Shown: positions 12,166 through 22,866, counted from the first letter of the stretch. The stretch is DNA of 64,000 bases from Monodelphis domestica (GCF_027887165.1 NC_077230.1:345431850-345495849), one strand, 5' to 3'. Numbers and translations: made by a program. The notes: generated by a model from the sequence alone, not told the origin.

Positions 12166-13736
12166 GAAAGGCATTTATCAATTTTTCTAAATTTTACAAA
12201 TAGGTTAAGAATGGAGACTCTTAGGGAGTTGCTACAGGTACAAAGAGAATAGGTGACTTCCTAGGGTCACACAACCAACAAATGTTTGGAGTGAGATTTG
12301 AACCTGGCTCTTTCTGACTTTAAGGACACCACAGTAGCTACTATAGCAGGTTGTGTTTTAACTACCATATCATGGATCTGAAATCAGTGGTTCAATTTAG
12401 TCTATAGACATAGAGGGAAACCTTAGAAGACACTTAATTCCACTCCCTCATTTTGAGAGGAGGAAAGGGAAGCCTCAGAAAGGTGGGTTTGACTTGCTCA
12501 AATATACTCAGCTAAGAAGGAACAGAGATGAAATTTGAACCCAAGTCCTCTGACTCCAAATCTAGTTCTCTTTCTGCTACACAACGAATTCCTCCAGGAC
12601 TTTGTTTCTCCCACAGTGCAGTGAAACTATGCAGTTAGTATGAAGTAGGTGCACAGTGCTTTCATACAATTTAATCTGGAAAAAATGAAGTAACGCAAGG
12701 ATTCCAAAAGAGAGAGATCATTATGGACACTTCATGGGAAAAGTGGGACTGGAATTGCGATTTAAAGACATGATCACCTCTGGGATAATATGTATGGGAG
12801 CAGGGCAAGGAATACATTCCAGAAGTATGTTTTCAACTACTCATATTCTAGGATTTTTTTCAAGCTAAACTGAAAAGATCAGTTTAGATGTCTCAAAAAT
12901 ATGAAATTGGAGGGAAAAAAAGAGAGCTGTTGCCTGAAGAAGTAACAGCTGTATCTTCTGGAACCAGCAGGTGTCTCTGTTGAACCAAATCTCTCTCATT
13001 CCATCTGTGATTTTCTTCTCCATCTCCCCAACACTTCCTTCCATCTATCTTGTCTCCTTTCCCCCTTCCCCTACCACATACCCTCAGCCAAAGGTCAAGT
13101 GGTTTCATACATCTCCCAACCTTCCCTACCCCGCTAAGCCTGACTCTCTGTGGGGTCAAGTTGCCCCTGGAAGGGGGCACCTTCTTAAGCAGAGTCTGGT
13201 CAGGGGAGAGAAATGATGACTCCCCACATCGGAGACCAAAGTTCCCTTTCTGACTCTGCTTCTCAACAGCTAGTGTTGTTCATCCTTCTAATTCAAGAGG
13301 ACCAGTAACATCTTGGAGAGATGTCTTGACTACCATGGGAATAGATTTAAGTGAAAGGAGTTTGTAATTTACAAATAGTTAACAATCCACATCGCTACAA
13401 TTTCGGTCATTTTGATTTTTTAAAAAATTGTCCCAAACGAAAATGAATTGTTATAGCTTATTAAGGTGGAAAGGACCAGGAAGTAATAAAAAAAGAAGCT
13501 TTAACTTCTATTGGTTCAGGTAGAAAAGATAATAGAAAAGAAGTCAAGACATCAGGGTCTATATTCTAAAAATTATAACAGTTAGGAATAAAACTGGAAT
13601 ACTTAAATATAGATCAAGCATATAGGTTATGAGCTAGCTCTCACAGCTTTCATCCTTGCTGGGAAATGGGCTCCCCAGAGCTACTTCTTCCCTCAGGGTT
13701 TTAAGGTTTGATAGAGTATGTTGCTGGTGGCAGTTA
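12166..13736. other. Intergenic; MIR fragments then unique sequence
   Basis: MIR-type fragments are at about 12190-12350 and 12400-12590. From 12600 to 13736 I recognise no repeat or gene. Overlapping frames on both strands at 12893-13253 are pyrimidine-rich and lack motifs. Confidence 0.5.
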
Positions 13737-13737
13737 T

Positions 13738-13790
<53 letters not shown>

Positions 13791-13791
13791 T

Positions 13792-13839
<48 letters not shown>

Positions 13840-13840
13840 C

Positions 13841-13879
<39 letters not shown>

Positions 13880-14196
13880 GCTGCTACTACTGCTACTGCT
13901 ACTGCTACTATTGCTACTATTGCTACTATTACGGTTACTGCTACTACTGCTACTACTACTGCTACTACTGCTACTGCTACTGCTGCTACTGCTACTGCTA
14001 CTGCTACTGCTACTGCTACTGCTGCTGCTACTGCTACTGCTACTACTACTGCTACTATTGCTACTACTACTGCTACTGCTACTGCTACTACTGCTGCTGC
14101 TGCTGCTACGACTACTGCTATTGCTGCTGCTGCTACTGCTACTGCTACTGCTACTGCTACTATTACTGCTGCTGCTACTGCTACTACTACTATAGG
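13737..14196. repeat. TAC/TGC trinucleotide array, ~455 bp
   Basis: About 150 triplets, almost all TAC or TGC with occasional TAT, run with no break in three-base phase. The left third is nearly pure TAC and the right two-thirds mix TAC with TGC. Because the phase is intact, every frame is open, giving apparent poly-Leu, poly-Tyr/Cys, poly-Thr/Ala and (minus) poly-Val/Ala proteins. None should be taken as a gene. The array directly truncates the integrase remnant of ERV-B. A second array of the same type is at 18139-18365. Confidence 0.95.
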
Positions 14197-14575
14197 CTGA
14201 GTTGCTCCAGTTTGCTTGAAATTCTTAATATAAACTTTATGTCCTGGATTCAGGTCATGCAGAGAAAAGTCTAGTGGTCCAGTTTGTACTGCAGTTCCGG
14301 ATTCATGAAGTTCACGTAGTTTGTGCTGTAACTCCTGTATATAGGAAGCAATAGTAGTATCTCCCCCTAATAGTGAGGTATATGCAGGGGAAAAAGGTTT
14401 AGCCTGTATAGGCGGATGTACATAAAGCATCTCAAATGGTGAGATGTGTAGGTCTCCTCTAGGCCTGCTTCTAAGATAAAATAGGGCCAGAGGGAGAATT
14501 TCAGGCCATTTGAAATGTGTCTCAGTGCATAATTTTCCAATCATAGTTTTAAGTTCTTTGTTCATCCTCTTCTAC
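14197..14575 (-). pseudogene. ERV-B integrase C-terminal remnant (pol)
   Basis: The minus-strand frame of about 125 residues has the order typical of gammaretrovirus-type integrases: a region following the end of the catalytic core ('MNKELK'), a Pro-Leu-Ala-Leu-Phe stretch, a 'SPFEMLY' motif, and near the C-terminal SH3-like domain 'LNPGHKVYIKNF'. Two stop codons precede the Met. The frame then runs into the trinucleotide array, where the rest of the domain should be. Catalytic D,D-35-E residues would lie upstream and are deleted. This identifies the element as class I (gamma-like) and shows that it cannot integrate. Confidence 0.85.
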
Positions 14576-14653
14576 TATTTGGAGTGGAGACAAAACTGAA
14601 AAAGGTTAATTAATATCAACAAGATCAATAAAGTCTAAGAAGAATCACCTTCA

Positions 14654-16418
14654 TTATATTTGGGAAGTTCCTTGGGCACCCTCCTGAAGGGCACCTCTCT
14701 GAGGGTCATTAGCACCTTGAGTATGTTTTGGACGAGCTCCATTTCTCATAGGACAAGCTCCATTTCTCATATTTTGTTGTTGGGTATTATCATTATAATT
14801 TTCTTCATTTTGAGAATTGTCATTATTTTCCCAATTCCTATTTTTATAATTCTGGTTTCTAAAGTTCTTATTTCTATATTCATTATAGTTATTTCCATAA
14901 TCATTATTATAATTTCTAAAATTTCTAAAACTCTGGTTTCTATGACCATTATCATCATTTCTATAGTTATTATTTCTAAAGCTATTATTAAACTGTGTGT
15001 TTCTTCCAATCATCTTAAGAACGGTTCTACATTCCATCATTTTGTGGCCCTTCTTCTCACAGAAGTGGCAAGTTACTGATTTATTTGTGAATTCCCACAA
15101 AGGGGCTATGGTCTCTCCCTTACTTTTCAATTGTCTCTTTAACATTTCAATTTCTTTCTTTAAATCTTCCACTGATGTATCGTCTTCCTCAGGTCTTTTT
15201 ACACGACCTTTATAAACATAGGTTGCTACTCTCCTCAATTATTCAAGGTCCATAGAGTCCCAATTAGGATAGCTAGTTCTAAAGTAGTCTTTTACCACTG
15301 AACAACAATTCTTAGCAAATTGCCTATGTATTTGTCTAAAGTCTCTTTCTCTGGATAAATCAAGGTCCATATATGTATTCCCTATGTCAATAAGTCTGTC
15401 CATAAACTGGGAGGGTGTTTCACCAATATGTTGTCGGGTTTTTTCAAATTTTGACCATTTTTCAGGTCTATCAGAGCAAGCTCTCATGGCTGTCAATAAT
15501 GCTTCTCTGGCCTGGTTTAGTTTTATGTGATCTAATTCAACATTTGGGTTCCAATGTGGATCTTCTCAGTTGGCCAATAATGACCTCTTCTACCTCGTTT
15601 TTGATTAGCCAGAGAGATGATATTTTTTTCTCTCTCTTTGTCAATAATACTTCTAATAAATTCTCAACATCCAACCAAGTGGGGTCAAAAGTTCTGAATA
15701 TGTTCTCTAATTTTTTTATAATTAATATTGGTTCGTCCTCAAATGATGGCATATCTTCCTTCATTTTTTTTAAATCCTGGAGGCTAAAAGGTGTATGATG
15801 TCTTACAGATACCAAGTTTCCATTTTTGTTAAAAGTGGGTACTTCCCTTAAAGGAAATAAGCTATCTGAATTATTTGGTACTCCTGTTTCTAGGCTGCTT
15901 GCTCCATACTCAGTGGGGTAAGTATGAGAAATAGAAGAGTTGGGCACATTAAAGGAGAGGGTTTGTTGTTGTCCCATAGTGCCAGAAAAATCAGAGGTAG
16001 GGTGTGAATTTAGGTTGGAATGTGAACTTAAAGTGGATTGTGTAGGGTAAGAAGGAGGAGCCAAGGAAGAAGTGTGAAAGGATACAGAGGTATTTGGATT
16101 GGAGGAATCAATAAGGTGTGAAGTAGAGGGATTAAGATCAGAAGTATGGGTAGGTTGTGAACTTAGAGTTGATTGTTTAGAATTAGAGTTTTCTGAGGCC
16201 AAGGGGGCAGGGGGAGAGGTAGGTTGGTTAGGATTAGGGTTTTCTGAGGCCAAGGGAGAAGGGGGAGCTGTGTCTAGAGTTTCTGATAATGTTCTTAATT
16301 CTCTTTTAATGCTTCTCATAAAAGCTACAATCTCTCCCTGACTTTCCTCTATAAGCTCAAGCCGAGTATTTAGTTCTGCATATTGTTGAGTAGTAGAAGG
16401 AACACTCGGTTGGTTTGA
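14654..16418 (-). pseudogene. ERV-B gag pseudogene (matrix/p12-like, capsid, nucleocapsid)
   Basis: Gag polyprotein remnant, read right to left. A Pro/Ser/Thr/Asn-rich N-terminal half (16319-15537) is followed by a gamma-type capsid C-terminal region (15496-15239, with 'GETPSQFMDRL'), then nucleocapsid (15238-14654). The nucleocapsid has a coiled-coil segment and one intact CCHC knuckle (C-X2-C-X4-H-X4-C). An unusually long Asn/Arg/Tyr-rich tail follows. Two lesions are visible: a frameshift at about 15.54-15.57 kb and a single in-frame TAA at 15239-15241. The open N-terminal frame extends upstream to a TAG at 16419-16421. An internal Met at 15975-15977 is followed by Gly and fits the MGxxxS/T myristoylation pattern, so it could be the original Gag start. 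About 555 codons from 16319 is close to usual gammaretroviral Gag length. Particle assembly was its ancestral role; this copy is dead. Confidence 0.85.
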
Positions 16419-16661
16419 CTAAGAAATGGGTTTTTTAAAGAAATACAATATTACAGCTATAATAATCAAAATCAAAATCCCAACGGGGAGTACTGTGTTG
16501 ATTATATTTTGCCATAAATCCCATGGTATGAGAAATTTTAGAGAGAAAAAAAATGCAAATTTTACAAGGTTGCTCATGGAGCTGAATAGCCAGTTGTTAA
16601 GTATGTTGTGAACTGGCTGTAACCACATATTTCTAAAGTAAACACGTGGGGAGAAGGACAA
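16419..16661 (-). pseudogene. Hydrophobic leader frame upstream of ERV-B gag
   Basis: An 80-codon minus frame contains a strongly hydrophobic, Ile/Leu/Val-rich segment near residues 55-72, followed by a short basic end ('FFKKP'). This is typical of a single membrane span with a stop-transfer. It is in the same frame as gag and separated from it by one TAG. It could be the remnant of a glyco-Gag-like N-terminal extension, a displaced envelope transmembrane piece, or chance AT-rich sequence. I cannot choose from sequence alone. Confidence 0.4.
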
Positions 16662-16968
16662 GGCCAGAACTTTCCCCAGGTTTTGTATTAATCTTAATTT
16701 AGGCAGTTGTTCCCTAAAGGAAAGGATTTAGAAATAGTTCTTCTAGCCAGGACTTTAGGGCCCTGTTGCTAAGATCTAAAACAGCTTAATTTAAGGAGAA
16801 TCAAAAAGGTTTTTTACTCACCCGTTCTTGCAGCTGTATTTTTGAAGCCAAGTTAAAAAAGAAAGCAAAACTGACTGATAGAGCAAGTAATAAAGAGAGA
16901 AAGGAAAGGGATTTCACAGAAGCAAGAGATTTCATAGAAGCTTTTTGAGGGTTTTCTCACCAAATTCG
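16662..16968 (-). mobile_element. ERV-B leader, unrecognised part
   Basis: Leader sequence between the hydrophobic frame and the leader repeats. No motif is recognised. Confidence 0.5.
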
Positions 16969-17190
16969 TGGTCAGCCATAAACTGTTATATTTAAAAGAT
17001 GGTCGCCATAAACTGTAATAATTAAAATAGTGGGAGCCATAAACTGTTAGATTTAAAATAGTTATGGTCATAAAATGTGGCGATTAAAAGAGTTAATGTT
17101 GTGAACATAAATTGTAGTGAGTAAAATAGTGGAAGATATAAATCATAGTAGATATAAGAGTGGGTGAGTAAATTTGTGACCATAGAAAAT
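16969..17190 (-). repeat. Degenerate ~31-37-bp tandem repeats in ERV-B leader
   Basis: Six or seven units of the form 'ggtcgccataaactgt...attaaaatag' occur back to back in plus view, with decreasing similarity to the right. The first units carry 'ggtcagcca', 'ggtcgcca' and 'gggagcca'. The minus-strand complement TGGCGACC equals the start of the putative primer-binding site at 17231-17240. Confidence 0.7.
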
Positions 17191-17230
17191 ATGTTTCACT
17201 ACAGTGTCTTGGTTTTAAATCAAATATAAG

Positions 17231-17240
17231 GTGGTCGCCA
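17231..17240 (-). promoter_or_regulatory. Putative ERV-B primer-binding site (tRNA-Arg-like)
   Basis: On the minus strand the ten bases TGGCGACCAC match the start of a site complementary to the 3' end of a tRNA-Arg ending GTGGTCGCCA. The match stops after ten bases, so the site is either decayed or a chance match. Its position just inside the proposed 5' LTR is right. Confidence 0.45.
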
Positions 17241-18113
17241 GGGAAATATTCCCAATTATGAATATATCCAAGTCAACTGGGTTTTATAGAGAATTTAATT
17301 AATAATACAATGAGGAATTAAAGAAAAGAGAGAAAGAGAGAAAAAAGGAAATAAGTATGAAGGGCTTTAAGCCAACATGGCCTAGACCTGAGTCTTAAGA
17401 GAGAGAGATCAGTCAGTCAGTCTTTTATCACTCACCATAAGGTCTGTCTAAGCAAGGATTCTAGTGACAGAGTCTCCTCAGAGAGAGTTCCAGCCAGAGT
17501 CCTAAATCTGAAATGTCCCCGAGAGAGTCTCGAGAGAGACCCTTCAAGGCAGCCTTTCCCAGCTGACTCCAAAAGGATTGTCTTTCAAGAGATTCTGCTT
17601 TTTCTTATATAGGGGGTTTTCTCCTATGTCACCTCCCCTAAGTTCTTCCATCTACCAATCACAGTAGACGTTTTCCAAGGGACAGCTCATTCTGAATTCA
17701 CTGCTGGGTCGACTAATCCCTTTAGTAAGTTTGAATCAGAAAAAAACACTGCTGGGTTGACTAATCACTTTAGTACATTTGAACCAGAAAAACTTCTGAA
17801 TAAGTTTTCACCTCTTTGCTCCTGGCAAGTTTACAAGTTGCCTGACCTTTAATAGGTACTTAGCATCCCTTTGTATTACTTCTAAAAATAGGCATGGCTT
17901 AAAGAACTTTTTGCCTCACTATAAGTATGGGCCCAAGTACCCTCATTGTTTAGCAAGGAGTTTTCTCCCCTAAAGCAGTATTAAGTACGGGTGGAGTAGA
18001 GGTCCTCCCATTTCTGATCCAAGTAGAGTTCTCAATGTCAAAATGGGGAATGTTCCCAGTAGGGAATTGTTCCAATGGAGAATTCCCCAATGTGGAAATT
18101 TTTAACATTCACA
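17241..18113 (-). mobile_element. ERV-B 5' LTR (proposed, ~870 bp)
   Basis: Read on the minus strand the block opens TGTGAATGTTAAAAATTTCC. It contains a TATATAAG box at 17604-17611 and an ATTAAA-type polyadenylation signal near 17293, and ends beside the primer-binding site. Near its 5' end several 'ggaattctcc', 'ggaacaattccc' and 'gggaacattcccc' motifs recur within about 60 bases and may be ancestral enhancer repeats. No matching 3' LTR exists in the window, so the boundaries are inferred from motifs only. Confidence 0.55.
17604..17611 (-). promoter_or_regulatory. TATA box of ERV-B LTR
   Basis: TATATAAG on the minus strand, preceded by a C-run and followed by a purine-rich stretch, in a typical U3 position for the proposed LTR. 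Confidence 0.5.
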
Positions 18114-18138
18114 AGTCTGAGAAAATTCAAGATTTACA

Positions 18139-18365
18139 CTGCTACTGCTGCTACTGCTACTACTATTGCTACTGCTACTACTGCTTCTACTACTACTGCT
18201 ACTGCTACTGCTACTACTGCTTCTGCTACTACTGCTACTGCTACTACTACTGCTACTCCTACTGCTACTCCTACTTTTTCTACTATTAATACTACCACTT
18301 GCTGCTACTACTTCTACTACTACCACTAGTGCTACTACTATTACTTTTACTACTACTTCCACTAT
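18139..18365. repeat. Second TAC/TGC trinucleotide array
   Basis: A ~227-bp array of TAC/TGC triplets with more interruptions (TTC, TCC, AAT, ACC) toward the right end. It has the same base orientation as the array at 13737-14196. It sits just outside the proposed ERV-B LTR and abuts a LINE-1 ORF2 fragment. All frames are open by periodicity. Confidence 0.9.
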
Positions 18366-18369
18366 TTGA

Positions 18370-18645
18370 CCACCACTTTTGAAGAATTATATTATTTAAT
18401 TTCCAATTAATTTTAAATTTGCCTTTCCATGGACCCTTGTTAATTATAATTTTTATGACATTATGATCTGAAAAAGTCACATTTATTATTTCTGCTTTTC
18501 TGCATTTGTTTGCAATATTTCTATGCCCCAGTACATGGTCAGTCTTTGTATATGTACCAGGTACTGCTGAGAAGAAGGTATATTTCTTTTTACTCCTGTT
18601 CAATTTTCTCCAGATATCTATTAACTCTAATTTTTCTAACATTTC
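18370..18645 (-). pseudogene. LINE-1 ORF2 endonuclease-domain fragment
   Basis: The minus frame contains the C-terminal landmarks of the LINE-1 AP-endonuclease domain: a 'DIWRKL' segment, 'YTFFS', 'GTYTKTDHVLGH', and the catalytic 'SDHN' motif, followed by 'WKLNN'. About 90 residues survive, with no reverse-transcriptase continuation because the trinucleotide array follows. It is non-functional. Confidence 0.85.
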
Positions 18646-18675
18646 ATTTACTTTCCTTCCCTCCTTTCATGAATG

Positions 18676-18800
18676 CAGGCCAACCAATCAACTAACAAAT
18701 ATTTTTTTAGATGACTACTCTGAACCAGGTACTGTGTTAGGTTCTAGGAAAAAAAAAGATAAAAATGAAATAGTTCCTATCCTGAAGATGCTTGTATTTT
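18676..18800 (+). mobile_element. SINE fragment
   Basis: It has the order 'aaccaatcaactaacaaatat', 'gaaccaggtactgtgtta', 'ttcctatcctgaagatgct', shared with SINE copies at about 9312, 10017 and 50905. The A-run in the middle is typical. Confidence 0.6.
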
Positions 18801-18839
18801 ATCAGAATATGAGATTTGCAATTCATCTGTAACTTGTAA

Positions 18840-19865
18840 TATTTTTTAAATTTTACATTTATTTCTTTTTGGTGGTTCAAAGAATTTTATTTATGATCAG
18901 TCAAAAGTCCTTCCCTGTTCTTTGCCGTGAATCTGGCGGTTGAGGGATTAGATAAAGCTGTATTTTTTTCTTAACAATTCTGGAAAGAATTCAGAAGATA
19001 TTCCTTGTGGGTATGAGAACACATTACTAAAGAGCCTGGGACCACTGAATTACTAAGGGTCTTTGTTATATCTACTTTTAAAGAAAAATTAAAGTTAATG
19101 TCACTCCAGAGAAGACATTTTAAGTTTGTTGAAATGTACAACTTAGACATATATTATATTATTTTTCTTCTTTAATAATAAAATAATGGGGCTCTTCTTT
19201 AGGAATTAATTTATGGCTTGTTCAATTTATTTTTCTAAGAGAGGGTTATTTAATTATTCTATTTCATGTTCTGTTTATCTGGAAAATTGATGTTTTTGTA
19301 AATTTTTCTTTCATTTCATTTAGGTATCAGTTTTTTTGGTATGAAACTGGATAAAATACCTCCTAACAATTTTTTAAAATTTCTTCTTCATAGGTACTGA
19401 ATTTAACTTTTCCATTTTTGATATTGGTAATTAGGGTTTTTTCTTTCTTATTCTAAACCAAACTGAACAAGGCCTTGTCTATTTTCATTTTTTAAAAAAT
19501 AAAACAGTTCTTGATTTTATTATTAATTCAATTTCATTGTTTTATTAATATTTATTCATTTGTATTTTGTTAATCTTTCCTTATTTTGATGTTTCATTGA
19601 GGGTTTTTAATTTGTTGGTTTCCTAGTTTCTTTCTACTGAATGTCCAATTTGTTGATCAGCTCTTTCTCACTTCTATTGATGAAATACTTTCGTCATACA
19701 TTTTCCCTTAAGTACTGCTTTGGCTGCATCTCACAAGTTTGGTATGTTGTCTCACTGTTGTCATTATTTTTAATGAAATTATTATTTCTATGACATTTTA
19801 TTGACACATATGTTTGTTAGAATTAAGTTAATTTCCATTTAACTATTAACAAACTCTTTAAAATC
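18840..19865 (-). mobile_element. LINE-1-like ORF2 remnant
   Basis: On the minus strand, scattered frames resemble LINE-1 ORF2 between the endonuclease and the reverse transcriptase: an 'accaaacttgtgagatgcagcc' block like the WDAAKAV region near 19720-19745, and a 'KSRT' block near 19505. Order relative to 18370-18645 is wrong for one continuous copy, so it is a separate or rearranged insertion. All frames are broken. Confidence 0.55.
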
Positions 19866-21545
19866 TCCTTATTTTAAGAAAAAGATTTAACCATACCCAT
19901 TGAACTACCAAAAAACCTTTTTACTGAATTAGAAAAAAACATAACAAAGTTCATTTGGAAGAACAAAAGATCAAGGATATCCAGGGAAATCATGAAAAAA
20001 ATGGAAAGGAAGGAGGACTTGTAGTCCCAGATCTCAAACTATACTATAAAGCTTATCAAAACAATTTGGTACTGGCTAAGAGACAGAAAGGAGGATCAGT
20101 GGAATAGACTTGGGGTAAATGGCCTCAGCAAGACAGTTTATTATAAGCACAAAGATCCCAGTTTTGGGGACCAAAACCCACTATTTGATAAAAACCGCTG
20201 GGAAAATTGGAAGACAGTATGGGAGAAATTAGGTTTGGATCAACATCTCACACCCTACACCAAGATAAACTCAGAATGGGTGAATGGCCTGAATATAAAG
20301 AAGGAAACTATAAGCAAATTAGGCGAACACAGAATAGTATACTTGTCAGATCTGTGGGAAAGGAAAGACTTTAAAACAAAACAAGAGCTAACAAAATTCA
20401 CAAAATGTAAAATCAATAATTTTTATTACATCAAATTAAAAAGGTTTTGTACAAACAAAATGAATGCATACAAAATTAGAAGGGAAGCAACAATTTGGGA
20501 AACAATCTTCATTAAAGAAACCTCTGACAAAGATCTAATTACTCAAATTTATAAAGAGCTAAACCAATTGTACAAAAAAAATCAAGCCATTCTCCAATTG
20601 ATAAATGGGCAAGGGACATGAATAGGCAATTTTTAGTTAAAGAAATAAAAACTATTAATAAGCACATGAAAAAGTGTTCTAAATCTCATAATCAGAGAGA
20701 TGCAAATCAAAACAACTCTGAGGTATCACCTCACACCCAGTAATGAATGCTGGAGGGGATATAGCAAAGTTGGGACATTAATGCATTGCTGGTGGAGTTG
20801 TGAATTGATCCAACCATTCTGGAGGACAATTTGGAACTATGCCCAAAGGGCGATAAAAAACTGTCTGCCCTTTGATCCATCCATAGCACTGCTGGGTTTG
20901 TACCCCAAAGAGATAATAAGGAAAAAGACATGTACAAAAATATTCATAGCTGAACTCTGTGGTGGCAAAAAATTGGAAAATGAGGGGATGCCCATCAATT
21001 GGGGAATGGCTGAACAAATTGTGGTATCTGTTGGTGATGGAATACTATTGTGCTCAAAGGAATAATAAAATGGAGGAATTCCATGGGAACTGGAACAACC
21101 TCCAGGAAGTGATGCAGAATGAGAGGAGCAGAACCAGGAAAACATTGTACCCAGAGACTGATACACTGTGGTACAATGGAATGTAATGGACTTTAGTGGC
21201 AATGCAGTGATCCTGAACAACTTGGAGGAATCTATGAGGAAAACAACTATCCACATTCAGAGGAAAAACTGTGGGAGTAGAAACACCAAAGAAAAGCAAT
21301 TGCTTGAATACATGGATCAAAGGGATATGTTTGGGGATGTAGACTCTAAATGAACATCCTAGTGCAAACAACAACATGGAAATAGGTTCTGATCAAGGAC
21401 ACAAGTAATACCCAATGAAATGGCGCGTTGGCTGCAGGGGAAAGGTGGGTAAAGGGGAGGGAGGGAAATAATGTGATTATTGTAACCAAGGAATAATGTT
21501 CTAAATGGACTAAATAAACTAATTCAAATGGAAAAAAAGAAAAAG
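19866..21545 (+). mobile_element. 5'-truncated LINE-1 (ORF2 C-terminus and 3' UTR)
   Basis: This contains the ORF2 C-terminal third in broken frames: 'KFIWKNKR' near 19950, 'HLTPYTKINS' at 20247, '[13 protein letters not shown]' at 20700, 'GTLMHCWW' at 20774, and '[14 protein letters not shown]' at 20872. The reverse transcriptase core is absent. A short deletion follows 'RYHLTP' compared with typical LINE-1. A 3' UTR with a G-rich tract runs to an A-rich tail at about 21530-21545. A large 5' truncation is normal for LINE-1. Confidence 0.88.
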
Positions 21546-22866
21546 ATTTAAGTGAGACAGATTTTCACAAAGTTATCAGCCTCACTTTCTCTTCCTTTGA
21601 GTCCAGTGGCAAGACAGAAAGTCAGGAAATTGAACATAGCCTGGGATGCAGTGGATGACCTTGGAATCTTCCATGCCTGACCAAGTTTTTTTCCCTGTAC
21701 CTGCTTTGGCCTCCTTCATGGCTGCTGGAACAAATGGCTCTGATCCACCTGTTGTGCCAGGAAAGTCTTTACATGCTTGGGGTATATATCCCTCTAACTT
21801 AACAGAGTTGAGGCCCATCAGTTACCCTCAACCTGGTTTAGCCCAACTGACAAGGCAGTTTTACCATGAGGTAGTGGCCACTGTGTATGCTAAAGCTCCT
21901 TGAAGCCACAGGTAAGAGTTGGATGAAAGGTAGACACCAAAAGTGAATGAACAGCCCTGAAAAGAGCTCAACAAGCCTCACACCAGAGGTACTAGTCCTC
22001 CTTGAACTCCTCATACACTCCAACTATGCAAGTGCAGCTATGGGCACATCATGCTTTTTCTGAGCATCAGATTCCTTCTAAACCGGAGCAATGGATTACA
22101 TCATCTCTTAACTCTTTCCAGGTCTAAATTCTATAATCTGTGGCATAATATTCTGTGCTCTGAACTGTCTGGTGGCTCTATTCTCAGACAGTCTAAAGTT
22201 GAAGGGCCCTTCCAGCTCTAACATTTTATGATTCTAAAACCTGGGATGCCAGCCAAAAGGAAGGCCAGAGGTCTGAGTGGGACAGAAAGACAAGAGGCAG
22301 TGGTGGTGATATTTTTATTATTCCAGTCTAGATTGTTGGTTCTAGGTCTCACTGTGGGTTGAATCTCTGGTTATGAGATGTAGAACTAGAAAAAACCTTA
22401 GAGATCATCTGACTCAAGCCCTTTCTGTGAGAAAACCCCAAACCCTGAGAATGTGTGACTTGTCCAAAATCACACGAGGTCAAAGTGGCAGAATCAAGGT
22501 TCAACCCCAGGTTCTTGGACTCCCAATCCAATGGTCTTTAATATCATATAGCCTCAGTTAGATGTTGTCATTCCCTGCCAAACATCTAGCTTTGAGATCT
22601 TCTACAACTCAGTTAATAAATGTACTGTATATCTCTGTCTCATCCTGAGACACTGTGTTTGTTGAAATTTGTATGGTGAAAATTTAACTCAATTCAACAA
22701 GCCCTTGTAAGTCTTTTAGGCTCTAGATTACATTTTCCAGAAGCCTAAATATCTTCCCATAGCATAATTGTTTAGTGAGAACCACTGTGTAAGATAGGTT
22801 TAAAAAGTCATATACAGATGTGTGAAAATCTTTAATAACATAAAATTGCACTAAAACTTTTGGGGC

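Noticed and set aside
13656..14565. Long open frames on both strands (poly-Leu, poly-Tyr/Cys, poly-Thr/Ala, poly-Val/Ala)
   Set aside because: They are products of an uninterrupted three-base repeat with no stop triplets in any phase. Only the first ~125 codons of the minus frame are real integrase sequence.
20731..21377. Overlapping minus-strand frames antisense to the LINE-1 3' end
   Set aside because: They are shadows of the ORF2 remnant on the plus strand and have no independent motif.
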